Assembly (NCBI RefSeq): GCF_020907985.1
Contig: NZ_JAJJPA010000001.1
Span: forward strand, 62,001-126,000
DNA: 64,000 nucleotides
DNA from: Kitasatospora humi
GTDB lineage: Bacteria > Actinomycetota > Actinomycetes > Streptomycetales > Streptomycetaceae
Direction: 5' to 3'
Shown here: positions 1 through 8,574 of the stretch, in pieces
Position numbering within the stretch: position 1 is the first letter of the stretch
Layout: each line of letters opens with the position of its first letter
The notes under the pieces: model-generated
What the model was told of the DNA's origin: nothing
What the model saw: the letters and a program-made list of their open reading frames with translations, nothing else
Databases searched by the model: none
Translations under genes and position numbers: made by a program

Positions 1-353
1 ACGCCCGCCGGATCGCCGCCTCCCGGGTCGGCCGGGTCTGCGTGGCCGGCCCCGAGGAGCTCGCCTCCCACGTGCTGCTGCTCGCCGCCGTGCCCGACGA
101 GGTGCGGCGCGCCTTCCGCAGCCGGCTGCTCGACAAGGTGATCGGCTACGACCTGGAGCACCAGGCCGACCTGGTCCGCACCCTGGAGGCGTTCCTGCGC
201 TCCGACGGCTCCTGGACCCGCTGCGCCGCCCGGCTGCACGTGCACGTGAACACCCTGCGGTACCGGATCGGCCGGATCGAGGAGCTGACCGGCCGCGACC
301 TGTCGCGGTTGGAGGACCGGGTGGACTTCTACCTGGCGCTGGAGCTGGCCTGA
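1..353 (+). CDS. PucR-family transcriptional regulator, C-terminal part
   Basis: The gene is cut by the left edge of the window; about 116 residues remain. The last 60 residues form the helix-turn-helix typical of PucR/CdaR proteins: a run of helices, then the conserved core HVHVNTLRYRIGRIEELTG, then LEDRVDFYLALEL at the end. That core is the DNA-recognition helix of PF13556-type domains. Family knowledge says these regulators control purine, amino-acid or carbon metabolism. The missing N-terminal part would hold the sensory region, so the ligand cannot be guessed. It converges on the esterase gene at 423-1556 with a strong hairpin between them. Confidence 0.85.
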   Translation, partial: ARRIAASRVGRVCVAGPEELASHVLLLAAVPDEVRRAFRSRLLDKVIGYDLEHQADLVRTLEAFLRSDGSWTRCAARLHVHVNTLRYRIGRIEELTGRDLSRLEDRVDFYLALELA

Positions 354-373
354 GCAGCCGCCCGGGAAACGCG

Positions 374-411
374 ACGGCGCCCGGCGGACCAGCGGATCCG
401 TCGGGCGCCGT
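374..411. terminator. bidirectional hairpin terminator
   Basis: A 15-bp stem (374-388 with 397-411, one mismatch) with an 8-nt loop lies 20 bp after the stop of the PucR gene and 12 bp from the stop of the convergent esterase gene. It could end transcription from both sides. There is no long T tract, which is common in Streptomyces terminators. Confidence 0.75.
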
Positions 412-422
412 TCGCGGTCAGG

Positions 423-1556
423 TCAGTGCTGCACCGGGATGATCGAGGTCAGCCACTTGAAGACGCCCGGGATCATCGGCCGCCACAGCGACGGGGTGTG
501 CGAACCCGGGGTCAGCTCGACGTTCACCGTGGTGGGTGCCTTGGCGGCGGCGGCCAGCGCCTGCCCGTCCTCGTAGCCGTCGCCCTTGCCGCCGCTCTGG
601 AACAGCGCGACCTTCGGCGGGGTCGCGGCGTGCTCCAGGATGTAGAGCGGGTTGGCGGTCTGCCGCAGCTTGGGGTCCTTGGCGGTCAGCGACAGCTCCT
701 CGGCGTGCGGGTCGCTGTAGCCGGAGAGGGAGATCCCGGCGCGGAAGCGGTCCGGGTGCAGCAGCGCCATCCGGTCCGCGCAGTGCCCGCCGGCCGAGTA
801 CCCCATGATCGCCCAGCGGTCCGGCGACGGGTCGGCCCGGAAGTTGTCCAGGATCATCTGCGGCACGTCCCGGGAGAGCCAGGTGTCCGCGTTGACCTTG
901 CCCGGCACGTCGGCGCAGCCGGTGTCCACGGTGGTGCTGATCAGCTGGGTGCGCGGGGAGATCAGGATGAACGGGGTCACCTGGCCCGACTCCATCAGCG
1001 GCTTCAGCTGCTCGGTCACCTTCAGCGAGCCGAACCAGGCCTTCGAGGAGCCGGGGAAGCCGGGCAGCATCTCGACCACCGGGAACTTCTTGTCCTTGTA
1101 CGCCGGGTCGTTGTACTGCGGCGGCAGCCAGACGTTGACCTCGGCGGTCACCCCGGACTGCTGGCCCTTCAGATCGGTGGTCTCCACGTCCTTCGGCACC
1201 AGCGGGTCGTCCACGGGCTTGAACTGCTGCAGCGCCTTGGGCGGCTTGGCGTCGCTGCCCGACCCCGGCCCGTTCGGCTGGTCGGCGGCGGCCGCCGCCG
1301 GGGTGGGCACCGCCTGCACGTGCTCGTCCGAACCGAGCAGGTCGCTCCAGCTGCCGTAGATCATGTTGGCGTTGTTCACCATGACGAAGACCATGGTCAC
1401 CGCGGTCGCCTGGCAGAAGAGGATCATGACCAGACGGGCCAGGAACCGCACCGGCTTGGGGCCGCCGACCCGGCCCCAGAGCAGCATCGCCAGCAGGATG
1501 GAGACCGGCACCAGGATGATCGTAAGGATCAGGAAGGGCTGACCTGTCAGTTGCAT
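423..1556 (-). CDS. membrane-anchored alpha/beta-hydrolase (esterase family PF00756)
   Basis: A 377-residue protein. Two hydrophobic segments lie near the N-terminus (about residues 8-28 and 40-60), so the enzyme is probably anchored in the membrane with its catalytic domain outside. The catalytic domain starts near residue 130 and has the nucleophile elbow GYSAGG around residue 255; a late His (GSHTPSLWRP) fits the third member of the triad. This is the esterase-D/antigen-85-like group, often called putative esterase in Streptomyces; the substrate is unknown. The ATG at 1556 is chosen because the first membrane segment follows directly; an in-frame GTG at 1613 is possible and neither has a clear ribosome-binding site. 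Divergent from the ROK kinase. Confidence 0.8.
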   Translation of the reverse strand: MQLTGQPFLILTIILVPVSILLAMLLWGRVGGPKPVRFLARLVMILFCQATAVTMVFVMVNNANMIYGSWSDLLGSDEHVQAVPTPAAAAADQPNGPGSGSDAKPPKALQQFKPVDDPLVPKDVETTDLKGQQSGVTAEVNVWLPPQYNDPAYKDKKFPVVEMLPGFPGSSKAWFGSLKVTEQLKPLMESGQVTPFILISPRTQLISTTVDTGCADVPGKVNADTWLSRDVPQMILDNFRADPSPDRWAIMGYSAGGHCADRMALLHPDRFRAGISLSGYSDPHAEELSLTAKDPKLRQTANPLYILEHAATPPKVALFQSGGKGDGYEDGQALAAAAKAPTTVNVELTPGSHTPSLWRPMIPGVFKWLTSIIPVQH

Positions 1557-1817
1557 CTGTGTATCTCGTATCCGGGAAGCCTCATCGCCCGGACCCCGCT
1601 GGCCGGTGCGCACTCACTTATACGGGGACGCGGCGAACGCATGATCGGTTACTCCCAATCTGAGAGGAAGCTGAGAGAAAGATCACATGCGCATGAATGT
1701 CCCCGCGATGACCACCCCCTAGTTTGGCACCTGCCTGAGCGGCCCGTGTGCACGGGAGGCCCCGATCCTCAGGATTCGATCAGCGGCTTCTCATCTGACG
1801 GGGCGTATCGTCACCGC

Positions 1818-2960
1818 GTGAACCAGTCCTCCGCCCGTGGTGGCCAGCCCGTACTGCCCGCCCTGCTCGGTCTCGGCCAGCGCGGTCTCGGCCAGCGGGC
1901 CGGCCGTCCGCACCAGACCGACGACTACCGCGACCGGCGCCGCCGCAGCCTGCCCGCAGGGGTGCTCCGGCTGCCCACCATCGGGATCGACATCGGCGGC
2001 ACCAAGGTGGTCGCCGGGGTGGTGAGCGGCGAGGGCGCCATCGTCGAGCAGCTGCGCGCCGACACCCCGGAAAAGAGCAAGAGCCCCAAGGTGGTCGAGG
2101 ACGTCATCGTCGAGCTGGTCCTGGAGCTGGCCGACCGGCACGACGTGCACGCGGTCGGCATCGGCGCCGCCGGCTGGGTCGACGCCGACCGCTCCCGGGT
2201 GCTCTTCGCCCCGCACCTCAACTGGCGCGACGAACCGCTGCGCGAGGCCCTCAGCAACAGGCTGAAGTTCCCCGTGGTCGTCGAGAACGACGCCAACGCC
2301 GCGGCCTGGGCCGAGTGGCGGTTCGGCGCCGGGCGTGACGAGGACCTGCTGGTGATGATCACGCTGGGCACCGGGATCGGCGGCGCGCTGGTCCGTCAGG
2401 GGCGGGTGGACCGCGGGCGGTTCGGCCTCGCGGGGGAGTTCGGCCACATGCAGGTGGTGCCCGGCGGGCACCGCTGCCCGTGCGGCAACCGGGGGTGCTG
2501 GGAGCAGTACTCCTCGGGCAACGCACTGGTCCGCGAGGCCCGCGAGCTGGCCGCCGCGGAGTCGCCGGTGGCCCAGCCGCTGCTGGCCCGGGTCGGCGGC
2601 GAGGTCGCGGCGATCACCGGTCCGCTGGTCACCGAGGCCGCCCGGGAGGGCGACCCGATGGCCGTGGAACTGCTCCACGACATCGGCAACTGGCTGGGCG
2701 TGGGCCTGGCCAACCTGGCAGCCGCCCTGGACCCGGGCCGGTTCGTGATCGGCGGCGGCGTCTCGGCGGCCGGCGACCTGTTGCTCGGGCCCGCCCAGGA
2801 CGCCTTCCGCCGCACCCTCACCGGCCGTGGCTTCCGCCCCGAGGCGCAGATCGTCCCGGCCGCGCTGGGCAACAACGCCGGCCTGATCGGCGCCGCCGAC
2901 CTCGCCCGCGCGGTCGCCCGCCGCTTCCGCACCGTCAAGCGGTCCCGCGCGGAGCGGTAG
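1818..2960 (+). CDS. ROK-family sugar kinase (glucokinase-like)
   Basis: About 380 residues from GTG 1818. The ATP-binding motif DIGGTK is near residue 55, the sugar-binding ENDANAAAWAE follows, then GTGIGGALV and the ROK zinc/fold motif CPCGNRGCWEQY. These mark a cytoplasmic glucose or other hexose kinase of the ROK class without the DNA-binding domain of ROK repressors. The protein carries an Arg-rich stretch of about 48 residues before the kinase fold; a GTG at 1962 would give the usual length, so the start is uncertain. The last nine codons and the stop lie in the first of four tandem 61-bp repeats. Related glucokinases take part in carbon repression in Streptomyces, but that role is only inference here. 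Confidence 0.85.
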   Translation: MNQSSARGGQPVLPALLGLGQRGLGQRAGRPHQTDDYRDRRRRSLPAGVLRLPTIGIDIGGTKVVAGVVSGEGAIVEQLRADTPEKSKSPKVVEDVIVELVLELADRHDVHAVGIGAAGWVDADRSRVLFAPHLNWRDEPLREALSNRLKFPVVVENDANAAAWAEWRFGAGRDEDLLVMITLGTGIGGALVRQGRVDRGRFGLAGEFGHMQVVPGGHRCPCGNRGCWEQYSSGNALVREARELAAAESPVAQPLLARVGGEVAAITGPLVTEAAREGDPMAVELLHDIGNWLGVGLANLAAALDPGRFVIGGGVSAAGDLLLGPAQDAFRRTLTGRGFRPEAQIVPAALGNNAGLIGAADLARAVARRFRTVKRSRAER

Positions 2961-3175
2961 ACCGCACGGCCGCGCCGGGCCGGTCTCCGGGGCCGTCAAG
3001 CGGTCCCGCGCGGAGCGGTAGACCGCACGGCCGCGCCGGGCCGGTCTCCGGGGCCGTCAAGCGGTCCCGCGCGGAGCGGTAGGCCGCACGGCCGCGCCGG
3101 ACCGGTCTCCGGGGCCGTCAAGCGGTCCCCCGCGGAGCGGTAGAGCGCACGGCCGCGCCGGACCGGCCTCCGGAT
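2932..3175. repeat. four tandem 61-bp repeats at a convergent gene border
   Basis: Units begin at 2932, 2993, 3054 and 3115. Units 1 and 2 are identical, unit 3 has two changes and unit 4 several more. Each unit holds a GC-rich imperfect hairpin centred on GCGGTAGACCGC, so the block could act as a row of bidirectional terminators. The ROK kinase stops in unit 1, and the convergent phosphoribosyltransferase takes its last 35 or so codons from units 4 and 3. The repeat therefore sets both C-termini. Confidence 0.9.
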
Positions 3176-3704
3176 CGGCCGGCAGCTCGTCGGCCCGCAG
3201 CAGCCCGTGGATCGGGCCGAGCGCGGGCCGCCGGCGTCCCGTCAACTGGTCCACCACCACCGCGCAGCCGGCCCAGCCCGCCCCGCACTCCAGCACCAGC
3301 TCGCGCACCGCGGCGGCCTGGCTGCCGGTCTCGATCCAGTCGTCGACCAGCAGCACCCGGTCCCGCCCGCTGAGCGCGGCCCGCTGCAGCCGCAGGGTGT
3401 GCCGCAGCCTGCGGTAGTCCGGATCGGTCTCCCGGGTGAGTTTCTCGCCCGGGAACAGTCCGGCCTCCTTGCGCACCGGCACGAAGCCCACGCCCAGTTG
3501 CACGGCCGCCGCGGCGCCCAGCAGGAAGCCGCGCGACTCCAGCCCGACCACGGCCGTCACGCCCGCCCCGCGGAACGGCTCCGCGAGCCCGCGCACCACG
3601 GCCGCCAGCGCCGCGCCGTCCCGGAAGACCGCCCAGACGTCGGCGTGCCCGCCGTCCCAGCGGAAGTGTTCCAGCACCGCCTCTCGTGCGTTGATCAGCT
3701 TCAT
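3057..3704 (-). CDS. adenine/xanthine-type phosphoribosyltransferase
   Basis: A 215-residue type I phosphoribosyltransferase. The PRPP loop is VLLVDDWIETGSQAAA near residue 116, and VVGLESRGFLLGAA near residue 50 is the adenine-phosphoribosyltransferase-like segment. It should attach a purine base to PRPP in salvage, though the exact base cannot be fixed from sequence and the protein differs from the usual apt gene next to relA. ATG 3704 is chosen because GGGAG lies 9 nt upstream; longer versions lack support. The last ~35 residues (rich in Gly, Pro and Arg) are encoded by the 61-bp repeats and are probably a tail without function. It converges with the ROK kinase and is divergent from ctaD. 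Confidence 0.8.
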   Translation of the reverse strand: MKLINAREAVLEHFRWDGGHADVWAVFRDGAALAAVVRGLAEPFRGAGVTAVVGLESRGFLLGAAAAVQLGVGFVPVRKEAGLFPGEKLTRETDPDYRRLRHTLRLQRAALSGRDRVLLVDDWIETGSQAAAVRELVLECGAGWAGCAVVVDQLTGRRRPALGPIHGLLRADELPADPEAGPARPCALPLRGGPLDGPGDRSGAAVRPTAPRGTA

Positions 3705-3831
3705 GCCACGAGTCTCCCGATCGTCCTGACGGAGCATCAAGAGGTTTACGGCGGCGCGGCGCACGCGTCGTGAGCCGTCCAGGCGGTTCCATGAGGCGGG
3801 TCGGTTCGGGTGGCTCGGTGAGGGAGGCCGG

Positions 3832-5505
3832 ATGGCTCAAGTGGTGCAGGCTCCTGCGGCTGACCCGGTGCGGGTACGACGCGGAACGCGGGTGTTCGGC
3901 TGGCTGACGACCACCGACCACAAGCAGATCGGCAACCTCTACCTCGTCACCGCCTTCGGGTACTTCCTGTTCGCCGGGATCCTGGCGATGCTGATGCGCG
4001 CCGAGCTGGCCCGCCCCGGGCTGCAGTTCTTCACCGCCGAGCAGTACAACCAGCTGTTCACCATCCACGGCACGCTGATGCTGCTGCTCTTCGCCACCCC
4101 CACCTTCGCCGGCTTCGCGAACGCCGTGATGCCGCTGCAGATCGGCTCGCCCGACGTCGCCTTCCCCCGGCTGAACGCCTTCACCTACTGGGTCTTCCTG
4201 TTCGGCGGGCTGATGGTGGTCGCCGGCTTCTTCACCAGCAACGGCGCCGCCTCCTTCGGCTGGTTCGCCTACGCGCCGCTCAACGGGCCGGTGCGCAGCC
4301 CCGGTTCGGGCGGCGACCTGTGGACCATGGGCCTGGTGGTCGCCGGCCTGAGCACCATCCTGGGCTCGGTCAACTTCATCACCACCATCGTCTGCCTGCG
4401 CGCCCCCGGCATGACCCTCTTCCGGATGTCGGTCTTCACCTGGAACGTGCTCTTCACCTCGATCCTGGCGCTGCTCTCCTTCCCCGTCCTCACCGCCGCG
4501 CTGCTCGCGCTGGAGGCCGACCGCCGGTTCGGTGCCCATGTGTTCGACCCGGCTAACGGCGGACCGCTGCTCTGGCAGCACCTGTTCTGGTTCTTCGGGC
4601 ATCCGGAGGTCTACATCGTCGCGCTGCCGTTCTTCGGGATCGTCACCGAGATCCTGCCGGTGTTCAGCCGCAAGCCGGTCTTCGGCTACTACGGGCTGAT
4701 CGGTGCGACCATCGCGATCACCGCGCTGTCCGCGGTGGTCTGGGCGCACCACATGTTCGTCACCGGCCAGGTGCTGCTGCCGTTCTTCTCGCTCACCTCG
4801 CTGCTGATCGCGGTGCCGACCGGCGTGAAGTTCTTCAACTGGGTCGGCACCTTGTGGAACGGATCGCTCTCCTTCGAGACGCCGATGCTGTTCAGCCTGG
4901 GCTTCATGACGACGTTCCTGTTCGGCGGCCTGACGGGCGTGCTGCTCGCCGCCCCGCCGATCGACTTCCAGGTCAGCGACAGCTTCTTCGTCGTCGCGCA
5001 CATGCACTACGTGCTCTTCGGCACGGTGGTCTTCGCGACCTTCGCCGGCTTCTACTTCTGGTGGCCCAAGATGACCGGCCGGATGCTCAACGAGCGTGTC
5101 GGCAAAGTGCACTTCTGGCTGCTCTTCCCGAGCTTCCAGGCCACCTTCCTGGTGCAGCACTGGCTCGGCGCCGAGGGCATGCCCCGCCGCTACGCCGACT
5201 ACCTGGCCTCGGACGGCTTCACCACGCTCAACACCGTCTCCACCATCGGCTCGTTCCTGCTGGGCCTGTCCACCCTGCCGTTCCTCTACAACGTCTGGCT
5301 GACCGGGCGGAAGGGCCGCACGGTGACGGAGGACGACCCCTGGGGCTACGGCCGCTCGCTGGAGTGGGCCACCTCCTGCCCACCGCCGCGCCACAACTTC
5401 CACACCATGCCCCGGATCCGCTCCGAGTGCCCGGCCTTCGACCTGCACTTCCCGGACCACAGCCGGGCTGCCGAACTCGAACGACTGGAGGAGGGCGCCC
5501 GATGA
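3832..5505 (+). CDS. ctaD: cytochrome c oxidase subunit I (aa3 type), stand-alone copy
   Basis: 557 residues with about twelve membrane helices. The haem and copper ligands are present: IHGTLM for low-spin haem a, FFGHPEVYI with the Cu-B His and the proton-channel Glu, WAHHMFVTG with the two further Cu-B His, VKFFNW with the K-channel Lys, and AHMHYVLFG for haem a/a3. It is the catalytic subunit that reduces oxygen to water in the membrane. A GGGAGG site precedes ATG 3832. The stop overlaps the ATG of the ctaF-like gene by 4 bp. In Streptomyces the main oxidase genes lie with qcrCAB and ctaCE; these are absent here, so this is probably a second, isolated copy. Confidence 0.95.
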   Translation: MAQVVQAPAADPVRVRRGTRVFGWLTTTDHKQIGNLYLVTAFGYFLFAGILAMLMRAELARPGLQFFTAEQYNQLFTIHGTLMLLLFATPTFAGFANAVMPLQIGSPDVAFPRLNAFTYWVFLFGGLMVVAGFFTSNGAASFGWFAYAPLNGPVRSPGSGGDLWTMGLVVAGLSTILGSVNFITTIVCLRAPGMTLFRMSVFTWNVLFTSILALLSFPVLTAALLALEADRRFGAHVFDPANGGPLLWQHLFWFFGHPEVYIVALPFFGIVTEILPVFSRKPVFGYYGLIGATIAITALSAVVWAHHMFVTGQVLLPFFSLTSLLIAVPTGVKFFNWVGTLWNGSLSFETPMLFSLGFMTTFLFGGLTGVLLAAPPIDFQVSDSFFVVAHMHYVLFGTVVFATFAGFYFWWPKMTGRMLNERVGKVHFWLLFPSFQATFLVQHWLGAEGMPRRYADYLASDGFTTLNTVSTIGSFLLGLSTLPFLYNVWLTGRKGRTVTEDDPWGYGRSLEWATSCPPPRHNFHTMPRIRSECPAFDLHFPDHSRAAELERLEEGAR

Positions 5506-5891
5506 AGTCGGAGGCGTGGCTGTTCACGGGCTGGGCCTGCTTCTTCGCGATCCTCGCCACGACCTACGGGGTGTTCGCCCACGAGCCGGCGGGCAAGGCC
5601 GCATTGGTGGTGGCGTTCCTGATGTCGTCGCTGGTGGCGGCGTTCTGCTGGGGGCAGCTCGTCAAGCAGGGGCGCCGGCTGTCCGATGACCCGGATGCCG
5701 AAGTCGCGGCGGGCACCGGCCCGTTGGCCTTCTTCTCGCCGTCGAGCGTCTACCCGGTGTGGACGGCGGCCGGGGCTGCGGTGACGGCGCTGGGGGTGAT
5801 CTACGGGTGGTGGCTGCTGCTGATCGGGTTCGCGGTGCTGGCGCCGGGGGTCGCGGGGTTCGTGTTCCAGCACGCGCTGCGCGGGCAATGA
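5502..5891 (+). CDS. ctaF: cytochrome c oxidase subunit IV (CtaF-like)
   Basis: 129 residues with four predicted membrane helices (about 5-25, 33-52, 80-98, 104-124). The opening [15 protein letters not shown] and the later [11 protein letters not shown] match the actinobacterial subunit IV of the aa3 oxidase, a small accessory subunit. The ATG overlaps the ctaD stop (ATGA), so the two are translationally coupled. No ctaC, ctaE or qcr genes adjoin, so this pair must borrow partner subunits from elsewhere or act under special conditions. Confidence 0.85.
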   Translation: MKSEAWLFTGWACFFAILATTYGVFAHEPAGKAALVVAFLMSSLVAAFCWGQLVKQGRRLSDDPDAEVAAGTGPLAFFSPSSVYPVWTAAGAAVTALGVIYGWWLLLIGFAVLAPGVAGFVFQHALRGQ

Positions 5892-5930
5892 CCCGCGGCG
5901 GGTTGGCGGTTGGCGGTCGGCGGTTGGAGG

Positions 5931-5953
5931 CCCGCGGGTCAGCGGCCCGCGGG
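5931..5953. terminator. hairpin between convergent ctaF and nmtR
   Basis: Two copies of the self-complementary CCCGCGGG (5931-5938 and 5946-5953) can pair across a 7-nt loop. The site lies 40 bp after the ctaF stop and 14 bp from the nmtR stop. Confidence 0.5.
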
Positions 5954-5966
5954 TCGGTCGGTCAGG

Positions 5967-6392
5967 TCAGCCTGTGGCTTCCGCCGCTTGGTGGCCCGTG
6001 ACGTCCCGGTCGGCGGTGTCTGCGGCATCGACGGCGTCCGCGGAGTCGCTCAGGCCCTGCCGCAGATGCTCGATGTGGTAGACGGCTTGGTCGAGCAGCT
6101 GGGCGACGTGGTTGTCGTACAGCGCGTAGACGACCGAGCGGCCGTGCCGCCGGCCGACGACCAGGCCGAGGTTGCGCAGCAGCCGCAGCTGGTGGGAGCA
6201 GGCTGACTGCTCCATGCCGACCTCGTTCGCCAACTCGGTGGCGGCACAGGGGCCTTCGCGCAGCCGGGCGAGGATCAGGAGCCGGGACGGGGTGGCCAAG
6301 GCCTGCAAGGTGGTGGCCACATGAGCGGCGCTGGCCTGGTCCAGCCGGGTGAGCGGGACGGCGTTCTTCGCGGGAGCGGCTCCATGACCCAT
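5967..6392 (-). CDS. nmtR: ArsR/SmtB-family Ni/Co sensor repressor, NmtR-type
   Basis: 141 residues. The winged-helix core has ELANEVGMEQSACSHQLRLL as recognition region. The alpha-5 metal site D-x-H-x10-H-x2-H is complete (Asp93, His95, His106, His109), and the protein opens with Gly-His-Gly, the N-terminal element that NmtR of Mycobacterium tuberculosis uses to bind nickel. Members of this group leave DNA when Ni(II) or Co(II) binds. It is divergent from a P1B-4 ATPase at 6505, exactly the pairing known for NmtR and its efflux pump, with a perfect inverted repeat between them. The metal assignment follows from these residues and context. Confidence 0.88.
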   Translation of the reverse strand: MGHGAAPAKNAVPLTRLDQASAAHVATTLQALATPSRLLILARLREGPCAATELANEVGMEQSACSHQLRLLRNLGLVVGRRHGRSVVYALYDNHVAQLLDQAVYHIEHLRQGLSDSADAVDAADTADRDVTGHQAAEATG

Positions 6393-6420
6393 GTGCCAAT
6401 ACTACAGGTCACACAGGTAG

Positions 6421-6440
6421 ACATGAAGGCATGTTCATGT
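6421..6440. promoter_or_regulatory. probable NmtR operator
   Basis: A perfect inverted repeat ACATGAA-N6-TTCATGT lies 29 bp upstream of the nmtR ATG and 65 bp upstream of the ATPase start. Size and AT-rich arms fit ArsR/SmtB operators. One site could control both divergent genes. Confidence 0.65.
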
Positions 6441-6504
6441 GTTCCTGTATGGTGACCGAGTCGTGAGTCGTGCCCGTGGTCTGTGCTGAAGGGTCCTGCC
6501 TGCC

Positions 6505-8523
6505 GTGTCCTCCACCCTGATCGAGCGCTCAACCCCCGAGGTGGCCCTCGCTTCCACCGGTGTCGCCCCTCGGCGGCGCACCCGGCTCTTCGCGCTGCCC
6601 GAAGCCCGGTGGGCCGCCGCGGCGACCGCGCTGTTCCTGACCGCCCTGCCACTGCAGCTGACCGGCGCCCCGACCTGGGCCTGGGGCCCGCTGTACGCCC
6701 TCGCGTACGCGACCGGCGGGTGGGAACCGGCCTGGGCGGGCCTGCGGGCGCTGAAGGAGAAGACGCTCGACGTCGACCTGCTGATGATCGTCGCCGCGCT
6801 CGGTGCCGCGGCGGTCGGCCAGGTGGTCGACGGTGCTCTGCTGATCGTCATCTTCGCCACCTCCGGCGCTCTGGAGGCGCTGGCCACCGCGCGGACCGCC
6901 GACTCGGTGCGCGGCCTGCTGGACCTCGCTCCCGCCACCGCGACCCGGCTGCTCGACGACGGCTCCGAGGAGACCGTGCCGACCGGGCGGCTGACCGTCG
7001 GGGACACCCTCCTGGTGCGCCCCGGGGAGCGGATCGGCGCCGACGGCCTGGTACTGGCCGGCGCGAGCGAAGTCGACCAGGCCACCATCACCGGCGAGCC
7101 GCTGCCGGTGGCCAAGCAGCCCGGTGACGAGGTGTTCGCCGGCACCGTGAACGGCACCGGCGCCCTGCGGGTCAAGGTCGACCGGGACGCCTGCGACTCG
7201 GTCATCGCCCGGATCGTGAAGATGGTCGAGGAAGCCTCCGAGACCAAGGCCCCCACGCAGCTGTTCATCGAGAAGGTCGAGCAGCGCTACTCGATCGGAA
7301 TGGTCATCGCCACCCTCGCGGTCTTCGCCGTCCCGCTCGCCCTCGGGGCGGCGTTCACCGGCTCGCTGCTGCGGGCGATGACCTTCATGATCGTCGCCTC
7401 GCCGTGCGCGGTGGTGCTGGCGACCATGCCGCCGCTGCTCTCCGCGATCGCCAACGCCGGGCGGCATGGTGTGCTGGTGAAGTCCGCCGTCGTGATGGAG
7501 CGCCTGGGGCAGGTCGACTCGGTCGCGCTGGACAAGACCGGCACCCTCACCGAGGGCACTCCGAAGGTCACCGACATCCGACCGCTGACCGGTTCCGGGC
7601 TGACGCAGGACCAGCTCCTGGCGCTGGCGGCGTCGGCTGAGCACCCCAGCGAGCACCCGCTCGCCCGTGCCGTCGTCGACGCCGCCCGCACCCGGGGCCT
7701 TGCCGTGGCCACGGCGGAAGGCTTCGCCTCCGCCCCCGGCGTCGGCGTGACCGCCACCGTGGCCGGCCGCGCCGTAGCCGTCGGCGCCCCGGCCCGGTTG
7801 CTCGCGGGCGCCTCCCGGTCTGCGGCCGGGGAAGGCCCCGCGGACGCCGCCCGGGCCCAGGCCGCCACCGTCGCCGCCGAGTTGGAGGACAGCGGTCGCA
7901 CCGCCGTCCTGGTGGAGGCCGACGGCGTCCCGGTCGGCGTGCTCGGCATCGCCGACCGGCTCCGTCCGGACGCCGCCGCCACCGTCACTGCGCTGACCAC
8001 CCTGACGGGCACGGTGCCGCTGCTCGTCACCGGTGACAACCCGCGCGCCGCCGCCCGCCTGGCCGCCGAGGTCGGCATCACCGACGTTCGCGCCGGCCTG
8101 CTGCCGCAGGACAAGGTCCTCGCCGTCAAAGAGCAGGAACGGGCAGGCCACAAGGTGCTGGTGATCGGTGACGGCGTCAACGACGCTCCGGCGCTGGCCG
8201 CCGCCCACACCGGCATCGCCATGGGCCGGGCCGGCTCCGACCTCGCGCTGGAGACCGCTGACGCGGTCATCGTCCGGGACGAACTCGCCACCGTGCCGGC
8301 CGTGGTGGCGCTCTCCCGCCGCTCCCGCTCCTTCGTGGTGCAGAACCTGGTGATCGCCTCGGTGTTCATCTCCGGCCTGGCGGTCTGGGACCTGGTCGCC
8401 ACCCTGCCGCTGCCACTCGGCGTCCTCGGTCACGAGGGCTCCACCGTCATCGTCGGCCTCAACGGGCTGAGGCTGCTGCGGGAGACCGCCTGGACCAAGG
8501 CCCGGGCGCAGGGCCACCGGTGA
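6505..8523 (+). CDS. ctpJ: P1B-4-type metal-exporting ATPase (Co/Ni class)
   Basis: 672 residues with the standard P-type ATPase order: actuator motif TGEPLP near residue 198, membrane metal motif SPC (299-301), phosphorylation site DKTGT (Asp343), nucleotide motif SEHPSEHPLA, and GDGVNDAPAL near 555. The last helix has HEGST (643-647) with Asn and RLL after it. SPC plus HEGST is the signature of the P1B-4 subclass, which exports Co, Ni or Fe. There is no N-terminal metal-binding domain, also typical. GTG 6505 follows GAAGGG. The neighbouring NmtR-type repressor supports a nickel/cobalt role, as for CtpJ/NmtA of mycobacteria. Confidence 0.9.
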   Translation: MSSTLIERSTPEVALASTGVAPRRRTRLFALPEARWAAAATALFLTALPLQLTGAPTWAWGPLYALAYATGGWEPAWAGLRALKEKTLDVDLLMIVAALGAAAVGQVVDGALLIVIFATSGALEALATARTADSVRGLLDLAPATATRLLDDGSEETVPTGRLTVGDTLLVRPGERIGADGLVLAGASEVDQATITGEPLPVAKQPGDEVFAGTVNGTGALRVKVDRDACDSVIARIVKMVEEASETKAPTQLFIEKVEQRYSIGMVIATLAVFAVPLALGAAFTGSLLRAMTFMIVASPCAVVLATMPPLLSAIANAGRHGVLVKSAVVMERLGQVDSVALDKTGTLTEGTPKVTDIRPLTGSGLTQDQLLALAASAEHPSEHPLARAVVDAARTRGLAVATAEGFASAPGVGVTATVAGRAVAVGAPARLLAGASRSAAGEGPADAARAQAATVAAELEDSGRTAVLVEADGVPVGVLGIADRLRPDAAATVTALTTLTGTVPLLVTGDNPRAAARLAAEVGITDVRAGLLPQDKVLAVKEQERAGHKVLVIGDGVNDAPALAAAHTGIAMGRAGSDLALETADAVIVRDELATVPAVVALSRRSRSFVVQNLVIASVFISGLAVWDLVATLPLPLGVLGHEGSTVIVGLNGLRLLRETAWTKARAQGHR

Positions 8524-8525
8524 GC

Positions 8526-8555
8526 GGCGGCGGCCCGCGCACGGCGTCCGCCGCC
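8526..8555. terminator. hairpin between convergent ctpJ and GNAT gene
   Basis: GGCGGCGG (8526-8533) pairs with CCGCCGCC (8548-8555) across 14 nt, directly after the ctpJ stop and 20 bp from the convergent stop at 8575. Confidence 0.5.
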
Positions 8556-8574
8556 TGCCGTGCCGCCCCGCCGG

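Noticed and set aside
2932..3175. CRISPR array
   Set aside because: The 61-bp units are head-to-tail without unique spacers and lie in gene ends.
3118..5460. 780-codon open frame on the minus strand across ctaD
   Set aside because: It is a mirror of the high-GC ctaD frame, Arg/Glu/Gln-rich, and ctaD has all its haem ligands.
5967..8523. Copper or arsenic resistance pair
   Set aside because: The sensor has the D-H-H-H alpha-5 site and no Cys metal pair, and the pump has SPC plus HEGST, not CPC; this is the Co/Ni class.
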